Positions 50,192 through 58,578 are shown, numbered from the stretch's first letter. The stretch: 64,000 nucleotides of DNA from Gulbenkiania mobilis (GCA_004346645.1 SMDA01000002.1:372001-436000); one strand, 5' to 3'. The notes: generated by a model from the letters alone, not told the origin. Numbers and translations are program-made.

Positions 50192-50935
50192 ATGAATTAC
50201 AACTGGGACTGGGGTGTTTTCTTCAAGTCCACCGGAGTGGGGCAGGAGATCTACCTGGACTGGTTCGTTTCCGGTCTGGGATGGACGATTGCCGTCGCCC
50301 TGGTAGCATGGATCATCGCACTCATCCTGGGTGCGGTGCTGGGCGTGATGCGGACGGTGCCCAACCGTCTGGTCGCTGGCATTGCCACCGCCTACGTCGA
50401 GCTGTTCCGTAACGTACCGCTGCTGGTGCAGCTGTTCATCTGGTACTTCCTGGTACCCGACTACCTGCCTGAAGGGCTGCAGACCTGGTTCAAGCAGGAC
50501 CTGAGCCCGGCCACGTCCGCCTATGTGTCGGTGGTGGTATGCCTGGGGCTCTTTACCGCTGCCCGCGTCTGCGAGCAGGTGCGCACCGGCATTCAGGCGC
50601 TGCCGCGTGGCCAGGCGTATGCCGGCCTGGCGGTCGGTTTCAACCTGGTGCAGGTGTATCGTCACGTGCTGCTGCCGCAAGCTTTCCGCATCATCATCCC
50701 TCCGCTGACCAGCGAGTTCCTCAACGTCTTCAAGAACTCGTCGGTAGCCTCGCTGATTGGCCTGATGGAACTCTTGGCCCAGACCCGCCAGACGGCAGAG
50801 TTTTCGGCCAACATCTTCGAGGCCTTCACCTTGGCGACGCTGATCTATTTCGTGCTCAACATGAGCCTGATGGTGTTCATGGGCTGGGTTGAGCGCCGTG
50901 TACGGGTGCCCGGCCTGATGGTAGGAGGCAAGTGA
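50192..50935 (+). CDS. gltJ: Glutamate/aspartate ABC transporter permease GltJ
   Basis: 247-residue inner-membrane permease. Starts NYNWDWGVFFKSTGVGQEIYL as in E. coli GltJ. Helices include WTIAVALVAWIIALILGAVLG (about 31-51). The EAA loop contacting the ATPase is GIQALPRGQAYAGLAVGFNL (about 136-155). It ends in a helix before GWVERRVRVPG. GGAGAGAGG lies upstream of ATG 50192. Its stop shares a base with the gltK ATG (TGATG). Confidence 0.93.
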   Translation: MNYNWDWGVFFKSTGVGQEIYLDWFVSGLGWTIAVALVAWIIALILGAVLGVMRTVPNRLVAGIATAYVELFRNVPLLVQLFIWYFLVPDYLPEGLQTWFKQDLSPATSAYVSVVVCLGLFTAARVCEQVRTGIQALPRGQAYAGLAVGFNLVQVYRHVLLPQAFRIIIPPLTSEFLNVFKNSSVASLIGLMELLAQTRQTAEFSANIFEAFTLATLIYFVLNMSLMVFMGWVERRVRVPGLMVGGK

Positions 50936-51600
50936 TGGACTTCAGTCAGATCGTTCCGGCCTTGCCTGCCCTGATGGAGGGCATGGTCGTCACCCTCAAG
51001 CTACTGGTGATGGCCGTCCTAGGCGGCGTGGTACTGGGCACCTTCATCGCCCTGGGCCGTCTGTCGAGCAACGCCTTCCTCTCGGGCCTGGCCAAGGCAT
51101 ACGTCAACTACTTCCGCTCCATCCCGCTGCTGCTGGTCATCATCTGGTTCTACTTGGCGGTGCCGATGCTGCTCAACTGGATCACCGGTGATTTTGTTCC
51201 GGTGGGCGCGTTCGCTTCGTGCCTGGTAGCCTTCATGATGTTCGAGGCGGCCTACTATGCCGAGATCGTGCGTGCCGGCATTCAGGCGATCTCGCGCGGC
51301 CAAGTCAATGCCGCCTACGCGCTGGGCATGACTTACGGTCAGGCCATGCGTCTGGTCATCCTGCCACAGGCCTTCCGCAAGATGCTGCCCCTGCTCCTGC
51401 AGCAGAGCATCATCCTGTTCCAGGACACCTCGCTGGTGTACGCCGTCGGCCTGATGGATTTTCTCAATAGCGCCCGCTCGCGCGGGGACATCCTCGGCCA
51501 GCCGCATGAGTTCCTGATTTTTGCCGGGGCCGTTTATTTCGTGATCAGTTACTGCGCTTCGTACATCGTGAAGCGCCTGCAGAAGAGGTTGGTGGTATGA
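50935..51600 (+). CDS. gltK: Glutamate/aspartate ABC transporter permease GltK
   Basis: 221-residue second permease subunit. Helices such as VTLKLLVMAVLGGVVLGTFI (about 19-38); EAA loop AGIQAISRGQVNAAYALGMT (about 115-134); FQDTSLVYAVGLMDFLNSAR (about 161-180) as in GltK. ATG 50935 overlaps the gltJ stop and follows AGGAGG at 50922-50927. It overlaps the next ATPase gene by four bases, so gltJ, gltK and the ATPase are translated together. Confidence 0.93.
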   Translation: MDFSQIVPALPALMEGMVVTLKLLVMAVLGGVVLGTFIALGRLSSNAFLSGLAKAYVNYFRSIPLLLVIIWFYLAVPMLLNWITGDFVPVGAFASCLVAFMMFEAAYYAEIVRAGIQAISRGQVNAAYALGMTYGQAMRLVILPQAFRKMLPLLLQQSIILFQDTSLVYAVGLMDFLNSARSRGDILGQPHEFLIFAGAVYFVISYCASYIVKRLQKRLVV

Positions 51601-52334
51601 GCGCAATGATTTCGATCCAGAACGTCAACAAGTGGTATGGCGACTTTCAGGTGCTGACCGATTGCAGCACGCAGGTGGCCAAGGGTGAAGTGGTGGTGGT
51701 GTGCGGCCCGTCGGGTTCGGGCAAGTCCACGTTGATCAAGTGCGTCAACGCGCTCGAGCCTTTCCAGAAAGGCGAGATCATCGTCGACGGCATCTCGGTG
51801 GGCGCCCCCAAGACCAACCTGCCCAAGTTGCGCGCGCGCGTGGGCATGGTTTTCCAGCACTTCGAGCTTTTTCCGCACCTGACCATCACCGACAATCTGA
51901 CGATTGCCCAGACCAAGGTGCTTGGCCGCTCCAAGGAGGAAGCCATGGAGAAGGGCCTGATGTATCTGGACCGCGTCGGTCTGAAGGCGCATGCCCACAA
52001 GCACCCCGGTCAGCTTTCCGGCGGGCAGCAGCAGCGTGTGGCAATCGCCCGTGCCCTGGCCATGGACCCGGTGGCCATGCTGTTCGACGAACCGACCTCG
52101 GCGCTCGACCCGGAGATGATCAACGAGGTGCTGGACGTGATGACCGAACTGGCACAGGAAGGCATGACGATGATGTGCGTGACGCACGAGATGGGCTTTG
52201 CACGCCGTGTGGCGCATCGCGTCATCTTTATGGACAAGGGCCACATCGTAGAGGACTGCGACAAGGAATCCTTCTTTGGCAGCCCGCGCTCTGAGCGTGC
52301 CCAGCAGTTCCTGTCCAAGATCCTGCAGCATTGA
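51597..52334 (+). CDS. gltL: Glutamate/aspartate ABC transporter ATPase (second copy)
   Basis: 245-residue ATPase in the standard GltL position behind GltJ-GltK. Walker [20 protein letters not shown] (about 39-57), Q-loop MVFQHFELFPHLTITDN (about 84-100), signature [19 protein letters not shown] (about 140-158), Walker [20 protein letters not shown], and the switch His in [13 protein letters not shown]. Translationally coupled to gltK. The operon ends at the terminator and parS site just downstream. Confidence 0.94.
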   Translation: MSAMISIQNVNKWYGDFQVLTDCSTQVAKGEVVVVCGPSGSGKSTLIKCVNALEPFQKGEIIVDGISVGAPKTNLPKLRARVGMVFQHFELFPHLTITDNLTIAQTKVLGRSKEEAMEKGLMYLDRVGLKAHAHKHPGQLSGGQQQRVAIARALAMDPVAMLFDEPTSALDPEMINEVLDVMTELAQEGMTMMCVTHEMGFARRVAHRVIFMDKGHIVEDCDKESFFGSPRSERAQQFLSKILQH

Positions 52335-52361
52335 CCGCCACGCAGAACCTGCCTGGACAGG

Positions 52362-52375
52362 GTTCCACGTGAAAC
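52362..52375. promoter_or_regulatory. parS-like site D (GTTCCACGTGAAAC)
   Basis: One mismatch to the 14-base parS core and the exact reverse complement of site A. Intergenic, about 32 kb right of the putative oriC. Its last bases form the start of the operon terminator. Confidence 0.65.
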
Positions 52376-52399
52376 GCCGCCTCTCGGGGCGGCGTTTTT
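52373..52399 (+). terminator. Terminator of the glt operon
   Basis: 9-bp stem AACGCCGCC / GGCGGCGTT, six-base loop, followed by TTT. It overlaps the parS-like site by three bases. Confidence 0.9.
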
Positions 52400-52405
52400 C
52401 ATGGA

Positions 52406-52936
52406 CTACGCTGCGGGGCCGGGTGGGAAGGCCACTTGGAAGAGCGTTCGGTAGCGCACGCCTTGCGGGCCGTTTTCCGACACCACCAGCGCCAGGTGAT
52501 CCACCCTCAGGCATAGCCGGGACTCCAGGGCCTGGTACGGCTGTGGACGGCCTTGCCGCAGCAGGGTGATGTGCGGTCTATAGCGGCGCGCTTCGATGGC
52601 AAAGCCGGCGTCCGAAAGTGCCTGTTTCAACCCTTCGGCCAACCTTGCCAGCGCTGTGGGGCAGGGGCCGGCTACCAGGCCGATGCCGTTTTTCCACACC
52701 GAGGTGTGATCGAGCAGCCAGTCGTGCGCAGTGGCGGCTTCCGCCACCCGTTGCGCCAGCGTCTGCAGTACCGGCAGCCGCGTCGCCGCGATTTCCCCGA
52801 GAAAGGCCAGGGTCAGGTGCAGGTTGGCCGAAGCGCTGCCGCGTCCGCCCGCGTCCTGCAGCAAAGCCGGCTGCACCCACCGGGTGAGGGCTTTTCGCAG
52901 GGCAGCATCGGGCAAGACGGCGAAGAAAAGACGCAT
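52406..52936 (-). CDS. thpR: RNA 2',3'-cyclic phosphodiesterase
   Basis: 2H-phosphoesterase of 176 residues, formerly called 2'-5' RNA ligase (LigT). It starts RLFFAVLPDAALRKAL, and the two catalytic His-x-Thr motifs are HLTLAFLGE (about 40-48) and HITLLRQG (about 124-131). Substrates in the cell are unclear; it opens 2',3'-cyclic phosphates in vitro. It converges with the glt operon and lies eight bases downstream of pilU on the same strand. It carries two exact 12-bp repeats in opposite orientation. Confidence 0.9.
   Translation of the reverse strand: MRLFFAVLPDAALRKALTRWVQPALLQDAGGRGSASANLHLTLAFLGEIAATRLPVLQTLAQRVAEAATAHDWLLDHTSVWKNGIGLVAGPCPTALARLAEGLKQALSDAGFAIEARRYRPHITLLRQGRPQPYQALESRLCLRVDHLALVVSENGPQGVRYRTLFQVAFPPGPAA
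52633..52644 (-). repeat. DUS-like 12-mer in thpR (first)
   Basis: Exact copy on the thpR coding strand, encoding part of RLAEGL. Confidence 0.8.
52822..52833 (+). repeat. DUS-like 12-mer in thpR (second)
   Basis: Exact copy opposite the thpR coding strand, encoding part of ASANL, 178 bases from the first and inverted relative to it. Confidence 0.8.
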
Positions 52937-52944
52937 GGGTCTGC

Positions 52945-54081
52945 CTACAGGATGTCCAGATGGTCGATGCTGTCCAGCGCACCGGCCCCCTTGCCACTCT
53001 CACTGTAGAGCTTGATCTTGAGCCGGAGATCGTTTACCGAGTCCGCATTGCGCAGCGCGTCCTCGTAGCTGATCAGACCGTTCTCATAGAGGTCGAAGAG
53101 CGCTTGGTCGAAGGTTTGCATGCCGCCCTCGCGAGAACGGGCCATCACGTCCTTGAGCGAAGCCACCTCGCCCTTGAAGATCATGTCAGCCACCAGCGGG
53201 CTGTTGAGCAGAATCTCCACCGCCGCCACCCGGCCGCGCTCACCCTTGCGCGGAATGAGACGCTGCGAAATGATCGAGCGCATGTTGAGCGACAGATCCA
53301 TCAGCACCTGCTGGTGCCGCTCCTCAGGGAAGAAGTTAAGGATGCGGTCCAGCGCTTGGTTGGCGTTGTTGGCATGCAGCGTGGCCAGGCACAGATGGCC
53401 GGTCTCGGCAAACTGTAGGGCGTAGCCCATCGTTTCCCGATCGCGGATCTCGCCCATCAGGATCACATCCGGCGCCTGCCGCAGGGTGTTCTTGAGTGCT
53501 ACATCCCAGTCGTCGGTATCTACTCCCACCTCACGCTGCGTGACGATGCACTTCTTGTGCGGGTGTACGTACTCGATCGGGTCCTCAATGGTGATGATAT
53601 GGTCCTGCGCGTGGCTGTTGCGCCAGTCCACCAGCGAAGCCAGCGAGGTGGACTTGCCCGAACCGGTCCCGCCCACGAAGATCACCAGACCGCGCTTGAT
53701 CATGGCGATGTCTTTCAGCACCTCGGGCAGGCCCAGTCCGTCGATAGTGGGGATTTCGGTATTGATCCGGCGCAGCACCATCCCCGCCGCACCCTGTTGC
53801 ATGAAAGCGCTGACACGGAAGCGGCCGATGCCCGGCGGGCTGATCGCGAAGTTGGCTTCGTTGTGGGACTCGAACTCCTCGGTCTGGCGATCGTTCATCA
53901 CCGAGCGTACCAGTTCCTTGGTGTGCTGGGACGTCAGCGCCTGCGGAGCCACCGGAGTGATCTTGCCGTCGATCTTCATCGCCGGCGGGAAGTCGGCCGA
54001 GATGAAGATGTCCGACGCACTCTTGGCGATGGCATGCTTGAGCAGGTCGTGGATGAACTTTGACGCCTGGTCCTTCTCCAT
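52945..54081 (-). CDS. pilU: Type IV pilus retraction ATPase PilU
   Basis: 378-residue secretion-type ATPase, accessory to PilT in pilus retraction. N-terminal PAS-like domain with SASDIFISADFPPAMKIDG (about 21-39). Walker A FVGGTGSGKSTSLASL (about 134-149), Asp box IITIEDPIEYVHPHKKC, Walker B DVILMGEIRDRETMGYAL and His box GHLCLATLHANNANQALDRI follow. The longer C-terminus than PilT and the SADF start mark PilU. GGAG precedes ATG 54081. It lies 52 bases after pilT. Confidence 0.95.
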   Translation of the reverse strand: MEKDQASKFIHDLLKHAIAKSASDIFISADFPPAMKIDGKITPVAPQALTSQHTKELVRSVMNDRQTEEFESHNEANFAISPPGIGRFRVSAFMQQGAAGMVLRRINTEIPTIDGLGLPEVLKDIAMIKRGLVIFVGGTGSGKSTSLASLVDWRNSHAQDHIITIEDPIEYVHPHKKCIVTQREVGVDTDDWDVALKNTLRQAPDVILMGEIRDRETMGYALQFAETGHLCLATLHANNANQALDRILNFFPEERHQQVLMDLSLNMRSIISQRLIPRKGERGRVAAVEILLNSPLVADMIFKGEVASLKDVMARSREGGMQTFDQALFDLYENGLISYEDALRNADSVNDLRLKIKLYSESGKGAGALDSIDHLDIL

Positions 54082-54133
54082 GGCGGGGCTCCTTCAGGCG
54101 GCAGGCCGGGCCTGCCGGTTCGGGGTGGGGATC

Positions 54134-55171
54134 TTAGAAAGCGTCCTTGCTGCTGGCCTTCTGCCGGGCTTCGATAGGCGAGACCACATTGCGGCGCACC
54201 AGCTCCTGCAGACACTGGTCCAGCGTCTGCATGCCATGTTGCTGGCCGGTCTGGATCATGCTGTTGATCTGGGCAATCTTGTTCTCGCGGATCAGGTTGC
54301 GCACCGCCGGTGTGCCGAGCATGATCTCGTGCGCTGCCACCCGGCCACTGCCGTCCTTGGTCTTGAGAAGCGTCTGGGAGATCACCGCCCGGATCGACTC
54401 GGACAGCATCGAGCGCACCATTTCCTTCTCGCCTGCAGGGAACACGTCGACGATCCGGTCGATCGTTTTGGCGGACGTGCTGGTGTGCAGCGTGCCGAAG
54501 ACGAGGTGGCCGGTTTCCGCCGCGGTCATCGCCAGGCGGATCGTTTCCAGATCGCGCATTTCGCCGATCAGGATCACGTCCGGGTCTTCACGCAGCGCCG
54601 AACGCAGCGCATTGGCGAAGCTGTGTGTCTGCAGGCCGAGCTCGCGCTGGTTAATCAGGCACTTCTTGCTCTCGTGGACGAATTCGATCGGGTCTTCCAC
54701 CGTCAGGATGTGCGCGTACTGGTTGTCGTTGATGTAGTCGATCATCGCTGCCAGCGTGGTGGACTTGCCCGAGCCCGTCGGACCCGTCACCAAGACCAGG
54801 CCACGGGGAAACTTGGCGATATCCTCGAAGATTTTGGGCGCGCCCAGTTGCTCCAGTGTCAGCACCTTGGACGGAATCACCCGGAACACCGCACCCATGC
54901 CACGGTTCTGCATGAAGGCGTTGACCCGGAAGCGCGCAATGCCGGGCAGTTCGAACGAGAAGTCGCATTCGAGCGTGTCCTCGAAGATCTTGCGCTGGTA
55001 GTCGTTCATGATGTCGTACACCATGTCGTGCACGTCATGGTGGGCCAGGGGCGGCAGGTTGATGCGCCGCACGTCCCCGTGCACGCGGATCATCGGCGGC
55101 AGGCCGGCCGACAGGTGCAGGTCGGAGGCCTTGTTCTTGACCGTGAAAGCCAAGAGCTCGGAAATTTCCAT
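54134..55171 (-). CDS. pilT: Type IV pilus retraction ATPase PilT
   Basis: 345-residue hexameric ATPase that depolymerises the pilus, required for twitching and natural transformation in Neisseria and Pseudomonas. MEISELLAFTVKNKASDLHLS start; Walker A VTGPTGSGKSTTLAAM (about 127-142), Asp box ILTVEDPIEFVHESKK, Walker B DVILIGEMRDLETIRLA and His box GHLVFGTLHTSTSAKTIDRI. The C-terminal AIRNLIRE-like AVRNLIRENKIAQINSMIQTG helix controls retraction. GGGAG precedes ATG 55171. Divergent from yggS, a conserved order in many proteobacteria. Confidence 0.96.
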   Translation of the reverse strand: MEISELLAFTVKNKASDLHLSAGLPPMIRVHGDVRRINLPPLAHHDVHDMVYDIMNDYQRKIFEDTLECDFSFELPGIARFRVNAFMQNRGMGAVFRVIPSKVLTLEQLGAPKIFEDIAKFPRGLVLVTGPTGSGKSTTLAAMIDYINDNQYAHILTVEDPIEFVHESKKCLINQRELGLQTHSFANALRSALREDPDVILIGEMRDLETIRLAMTAAETGHLVFGTLHTSTSAKTIDRIVDVFPAGEKEMVRSMLSESIRAVISQTLLKTKDGSGRVAAHEIMLGTPAVRNLIRENKIAQINSMIQTGQQHGMQTLDQCLQELVRRNVVSPIEARQKASSKDAF

Positions 55172-55303
55172 CTATAATCTCCCGTTGCATGGCCGTGCCG
55201 GCTCGTACGGCATGGGCCGTGAAGATTGTACGGGTCCGGGCGCCGCGATGATACGGCCTCCCCCGAAAAATGCGTGCTGCGCATGCCTTAGCGAAAGACA
55301 TCC

Positions 55304-55999
55304 ATGACCCAGATCGCCCAGCAGCTTGATGCGGTGCGCCAAGCCCTGCGCAAGGCCGAAGCCGCCGCGGGCCGGCCGGCCGGCAGCGTCGGCCTGGTGG
55401 CCGTCAGCAAGACCTTTCCGCCCGAAGCGCTGCGTGCCGCCTATGCTGCCGGACAGCGCGCTTTCGGCGAGAACTATGTGCAGGAGCTGGTGGACAAGAC
55501 GGCCGCCTTGGCCGATCTGGACATCGAGTGGCACTTTATCGGTCCGCTGCAATCGAACAAGACCCGGCCGGTGGCCGAACGTGCCCACTGGGTACACAGT
55601 ATCGACCGCCTCAAGATCGCCCAGCGCCTGTCCGACCAGCGTCCCGAGCATCTGCCCCCCCTGCAGGTATGCCTGCAGGTGAACGTGTCCGGCGAGGCCA
55701 GCAAGAGCGGCTGTGTGCCGGATGAAGTGCTGGCGCTGGCCCGGGGGGTAGCTCCGTTGCCCCGGCTTGAGTTGCGCGGCCTGATGTGCATCCCCGAACC
55801 CACCGAAGACGAGGCCCGGCTGGCCAGTCAGTTCGCCATACTCTCTGCCTTGGCCTGCACCCTGCGTGCAGCCGGGCTGGCGGTGGACACCCTATCGATG
55901 GGCATGTCGGCCGACATGACGCTGGCCGTGGCCGAGGGGGCTACGCTGGTGCGGGTGGGCAGTGCCATCTTCGGGGCCCGGCATTATCCGGGGCAATAA
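55304..55999 (+). CDS. yggS: YggS-family pyridoxal-phosphate homeostasis protein
   Basis: 231-residue PLP-binding barrel (PLPBP family) that buffers PLP and influences amino-acid pools. PLP lysine in LVAVSKTFPPEALRAAY (about 29-45); QRAFGENYVQELVDK (about 48-62); WHFIGPLQSNKTRPVAE (about 76-92); LSMGMSADMTLAVAEGATLVR (in outline, about 197-217) binds the phosphate. Followed by proC and yggT, a classic trio next to pilT. Confidence 0.95.
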   Translation: MTQIAQQLDAVRQALRKAEAAAGRPAGSVGLVAVSKTFPPEALRAAYAAGQRAFGENYVQELVDKTAALADLDIEWHFIGPLQSNKTRPVAERAHWVHSIDRLKIAQRLSDQRPEHLPPLQVCLQVNVSGEASKSGCVPDEVLALARGVAPLPRLELRGLMCIPEPTEDEARLASQFAILSALACTLRAAGLAVDTLSMGMSADMTLAVAEGATLVRVGSAIFGARHYPGQ

Positions 56000-56042
56000 G
56001 TTTTTGCCGTGCGCCCGGCGTGCGGCACCAAAAGGAGAGGCA

Positions 56043-56846
56043 ATGCAGATTACGTTCATCGGCGGAGGCAACATGGCCGCCGCCATCATTGGCGGGCTGG
56101 TCCGCGAGGGCGGACACCAGATCCGCGTCATCGAGCGTACCGAAGCCCGCTGCGCCCAGCTGCGCAGCGAGTACGGCGTGGAGGCGTCAACGGCCCAGCC
56201 CGAGGCCTTCGGCCCGGACGAGGTGGTGGTTCTGGCGGTCAAGCCGCAGCAGCTCAAAGAGGTGTGCGTGGAACTGGCGCCCCGTCTGCAGGGAGCGCTG
56301 ACGGTGTCGATTGCGGCCGGCGTTCGGGTGGCGGCGCTGTCCCGCTGGCTGGGCAGCGAGCGTATCGTCCGGGTGATGCCCAACACACCGGCCATGGTAG
56401 GCAAGGGTATCTCCGGTGTATATGCCCCGCCCGGGGTGTCGGTGGCTGACGCCGCGTCCGCCGCTGACGTGATGCGGGCCGTAGGCGAGGTGGTGGCCTT
56501 GGCCGAAGAGGGTGGCATCGACGACATCACCTGCGTTTCCGGCAGCGGCCCGGCCTATGTCTTCTATTTCATGGAAGCGATGATCGCGGCTGCGAAGCAG
56601 GCCGGGTTCGACCCCATGACCGCACGCAAGCTGGTGGTGGGCACCTTCGAAGGCGCGGTGGCCTTGGCTGCCGCCACCGACACCGAGGTAGGCACCCTGC
56701 GCGCCAACGTCACCTCCAAGGGGGGTACCACCGAACGCGCCATTGCCCGCTTCGATGCCGAGGGCGTTCGGGAAGCCATTGTGGCCGGTGCGATGGACTG
56801 CCGGGACCGCTCGATGGAAATGGGTGAAACCCTGAGCCGCGACTGA
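56043..56846 (+). CDS. proC: Pyrroline-5-carboxylate reductase
   Basis: NAD(P)H-dependent last step of proline synthesis; 267 residues. Rossmann motif ITFIGGGNMAAAIIGGL (3-19), VVLAVKPQQLKEV (about 61-73), RVMPNTPAMVGKGISGVY (about 116-133) and the dimer-domain signature with VSGSGPAYVFYFMEAM (about 165-180) and LRANVTSKGGTTERAI (about 219-234). AAAGGAGAGG lies upstream of ATG 56043. Contains a near-DUS (CCTTGGCCGAAGAG) at about 56500. Confidence 0.96.
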   Translation: MQITFIGGGNMAAAIIGGLVREGGHQIRVIERTEARCAQLRSEYGVEASTAQPEAFGPDEVVVLAVKPQQLKEVCVELAPRLQGALTVSIAAGVRVAALSRWLGSERIVRVMPNTPAMVGKGISGVYAPPGVSVADAASAADVMRAVGEVVALAEEGGIDDITCVSGSGPAYVFYFMEAMIAAAKQAGFDPMTARKLVVGTFEGAVALAAATDTEVGTLRANVTSKGGTTERAIARFDAEGVREAIVAGAMDCRDRSMEMGETLSRD

Positions 56847-56860
56847 CCGAAGGAATCAAC

Positions 56861-57442
56861 ATGTTTGCCGAAACCCTGGGGTTCCTCGTTAAGACGCTGG
56901 CCGACCTGTTCGTGCTGACGCTTCTGCTACGGTTCTACCTGCAAGTGGCCCGGGCCCCGTTCAAACACCCGCTGTGCCAGTTCGTGATCGCGGTCACCAA
57001 CTTTGCCGTGATACCGATGCGCCGCCTGGTGCCCGCCGCGCGCGGCTACGACATGGCTACGTTGACGCTGGCCTGGCTGGTTTCGCTGGTGGCCGATGCG
57101 CTCCTCTTGGCGCTCAACCCGCTGCCTTACAACTTCGTGGCGGTGGAAACCTGGCTGGCACTGGCATTGCTGGCGGTATTGGATGTCTTCCGCCAATCGC
57201 TCTATCTGCTGCTGGGCGCCGTCATCGTACAGGCGGTGATGAGCTGGGTGAACCCGTACAATCCGCTGGCGCCCATCCTCGACGTGCTGACCCGGCCCTT
57301 CCTGCGCCCGTTCCGCCGCTTCCAGGTGGGGCAGGTGGATCTGGCGCCGCTGGTGCTGTTCCTGATCGTGCAGGTGATCCTGATGCTGCCTGTGCGGATG
57401 CTGGAAGCGACTTTCTTGACCCAACTCAAGGTGTCGCTGTAA
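56861..57442 (+). CDS. yggT: YggT-family membrane protein
   Basis: 193-residue inner-membrane protein built from two YggT repeats, each with two helices. The repeat motif around helix pairs is seen at LLLRFYLQVARAPFKHPLCQ then PMRRLVPAARGYDM (first), and VMSWVNPYNPLAP then RPFLRPFRRFQV (second). Linked by context to membrane insertion or osmotic tolerance in E. coli; exact role unsettled. It lies 14 bases after proC in the same operon. Confidence 0.9.
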   Translation: MFAETLGFLVKTLADLFVLTLLLRFYLQVARAPFKHPLCQFVIAVTNFAVIPMRRLVPAARGYDMATLTLAWLVSLVADALLLALNPLPYNFVAVETWLALALLAVLDVFRQSLYLLLGAVIVQAVMSWVNPYNPLAPILDVLTRPFLRPFRRFQVGQVDLAPLVLFLIVQVILMLPVRMLEATFLTQLKVSL

Positions 57443-57513
57443 CAAAGGTGTTTATGTTTCACGGTTTTGCCTGCCTGACCGGGCAGACAAATTTTGCCAC
57501 TAGGAGAAACCTG

Positions 57514-57819
57514 ATGAAAAAAACCCTGCTCGCCGCACTGCTGCTGGGCCTGGCCACCGCCCCGGCCATGGCCAACCTGCAACTGGCACAGAAGTACAAC
57601 TGTACGACCTGTCACGCCGTGGACAAGAAACTGGTCGGCCCGGCCTACAAGGATGTTGCCAAGAAATATGCGGGTGACAAGGGCGCCGAAGCCAAGCTGG
57701 TGGCCAAGGTGAAAGCCGGTGGTTCGGGCAACTGGGGTGCCATCCCGATGCCGCCGAACCCGCAAGTGAGCGATGCCGACCTGCACACCTTGGTGAAGTG
57801 GGTCCTGTCGCTGAAGTAA
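57514..57819 (+). CDS. Small class I cytochrome c (c551/c5-like)
   Basis: 101-residue secreted mono-haem cytochrome. Signal peptide KKTLLAALLLGLATAPAMA, then the mature protein with haem site CTTCH (about 29-33), KLVGPAYKDVAKKYAG, and the Met axial ligand in GAIPMPPNPQVSDADLHTLVKWVL (in outline; Met near 80). It is an electron carrier of the periplasm and could be the donor for the di-haem peroxidase at 2903 (inference). AGGAG lies upstream of ATG 57514. It has its own terminator. Confidence 0.92.
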   Translation: MKKTLLAALLLGLATAPAMANLQLAQKYNCTTCHAVDKKLVGPAYKDVAKKYAGDKGAEAKLVAKVKAGGSGNWGAIPMPPNPQVSDADLHTLVKWVLSLK

Positions 57820-57840
57820 GCACCGGATGGCAGTGAGACG

Positions 57841-57866
57841 GGGCGGCTTCTGGCCGCCCTTTTTTG
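57841..57866 (+). terminator. Terminator after cytochrome c gene
   Basis: 7-bp stem GGGCGGC / GCCGCCC, five-base loop, then six T. Confidence 0.93.
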
Positions 57867-58016
57867 CGGATGGGCATCGGGCTTGCTATCGTTCGTTACA
57901 GGTTTTTTGCAACCCGAACGGCAAGGATTTACGGGCCCTGCGCAATACAGTTGCGTAAAGGCGGGGCCGTCGGTAATCTTCTCCGCCTGTTGCCAACTCT
58001 ATGCTGGAAGCACCCC

Positions 58017-58427
58017 ATGGCCAAGCTGACCGAACAAGACATCATCAACTGGGAAGGCGACGACTACATGAGCGCCGACCACCTTGAATTCTTCAAGGAA
58101 CGGTTGTTGCAAATGCAGCAAGAGTTGCTGAGTAATGCCGACGCCACCGCCAACCACCTGCAGGAGCAGGAGGCGACCCCGGACCCGGCCGACCGTGCCA
58201 CCCTTGAAGAAGAATACGCACTGGAACTGCGTACGCGCGACCGTGAGCGCAAGCTTTTGCAGAAGATTCAGGCCTCCCTGCGCCAGATCGAGGACGGCAG
58301 CTACGGCTACTGCGAGGACACTGGCGAGCCGATCGGCCTTAAGCGTCTTCTCGCCCGCCCGACGGCCACCCTGTCGGTGGAAGCGCAGGAGCGCCGGGAA
58401 CGGATGAAGCGCCAGTACGCAGACTGA
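58017..58427 (+). CDS. dksA: DksA-type RNA polymerase-binding factor, Cys-poor zinc finger
   Basis: 136-residue coiled-coil factor that enters the polymerase secondary channel and, with ppGpp, resets rRNA and amino-acid promoters. Coiled coil about 22-92 with the acidic tip DPADRATLEEE (about 58-68), as in E. coli DksA. The globular part reads YGYCEDTGEPIGLKRLLARPTATL and then SVEAQE: three of the four zinc cysteines of E. coli DksA are replaced. ATG 58017 follows GGAAG. Related to the zinc-independent DksA variants known in other proteobacteria. Confidence 0.9.
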   Translation: MAKLTEQDIINWEGDDYMSADHLEFFKERLLQMQQELLSNADATANHLQEQEATPDPADRATLEEEYALELRTRDRERKLLQKIQASLRQIEDGSYGYCEDTGEPIGLKRLLARPTATLSVEAQERRERMKRQYAD

Positions 58428-58453
58428 TCCGCATCCGCTTCCCACACCTGAGG

Positions 58454-58481
58454 ACGCCCCGCTTGCGGGGCGTTCGCTTTT
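58454..58481 (+). terminator. Terminator after dksA
   Basis: 7-bp stem ACGCCCC / GGGGCGT with a six-base loop, followed by TCGCTTTT. Confidence 0.82.
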
Positions 58482-58578
58482 GGAGAAAACATTCAGGTTG
58501 CCGGCGGCTCTTCCCCCTTTTGTCCGAGTAATATAGCGTCTTCACTTCGCATGAATACGTGGGCAAGAGGGAGACATA

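Noticed and set aside
57156-57171. TGGCACTGGCATTGCT, a good match to a sigma-54 -24/-12 promoter
   Set aside because: It lies inside the Leu/Ala-rich helix codons of yggT, about 345 bases before the cytochrome c gene; chance match likely despite a PilR in the window.
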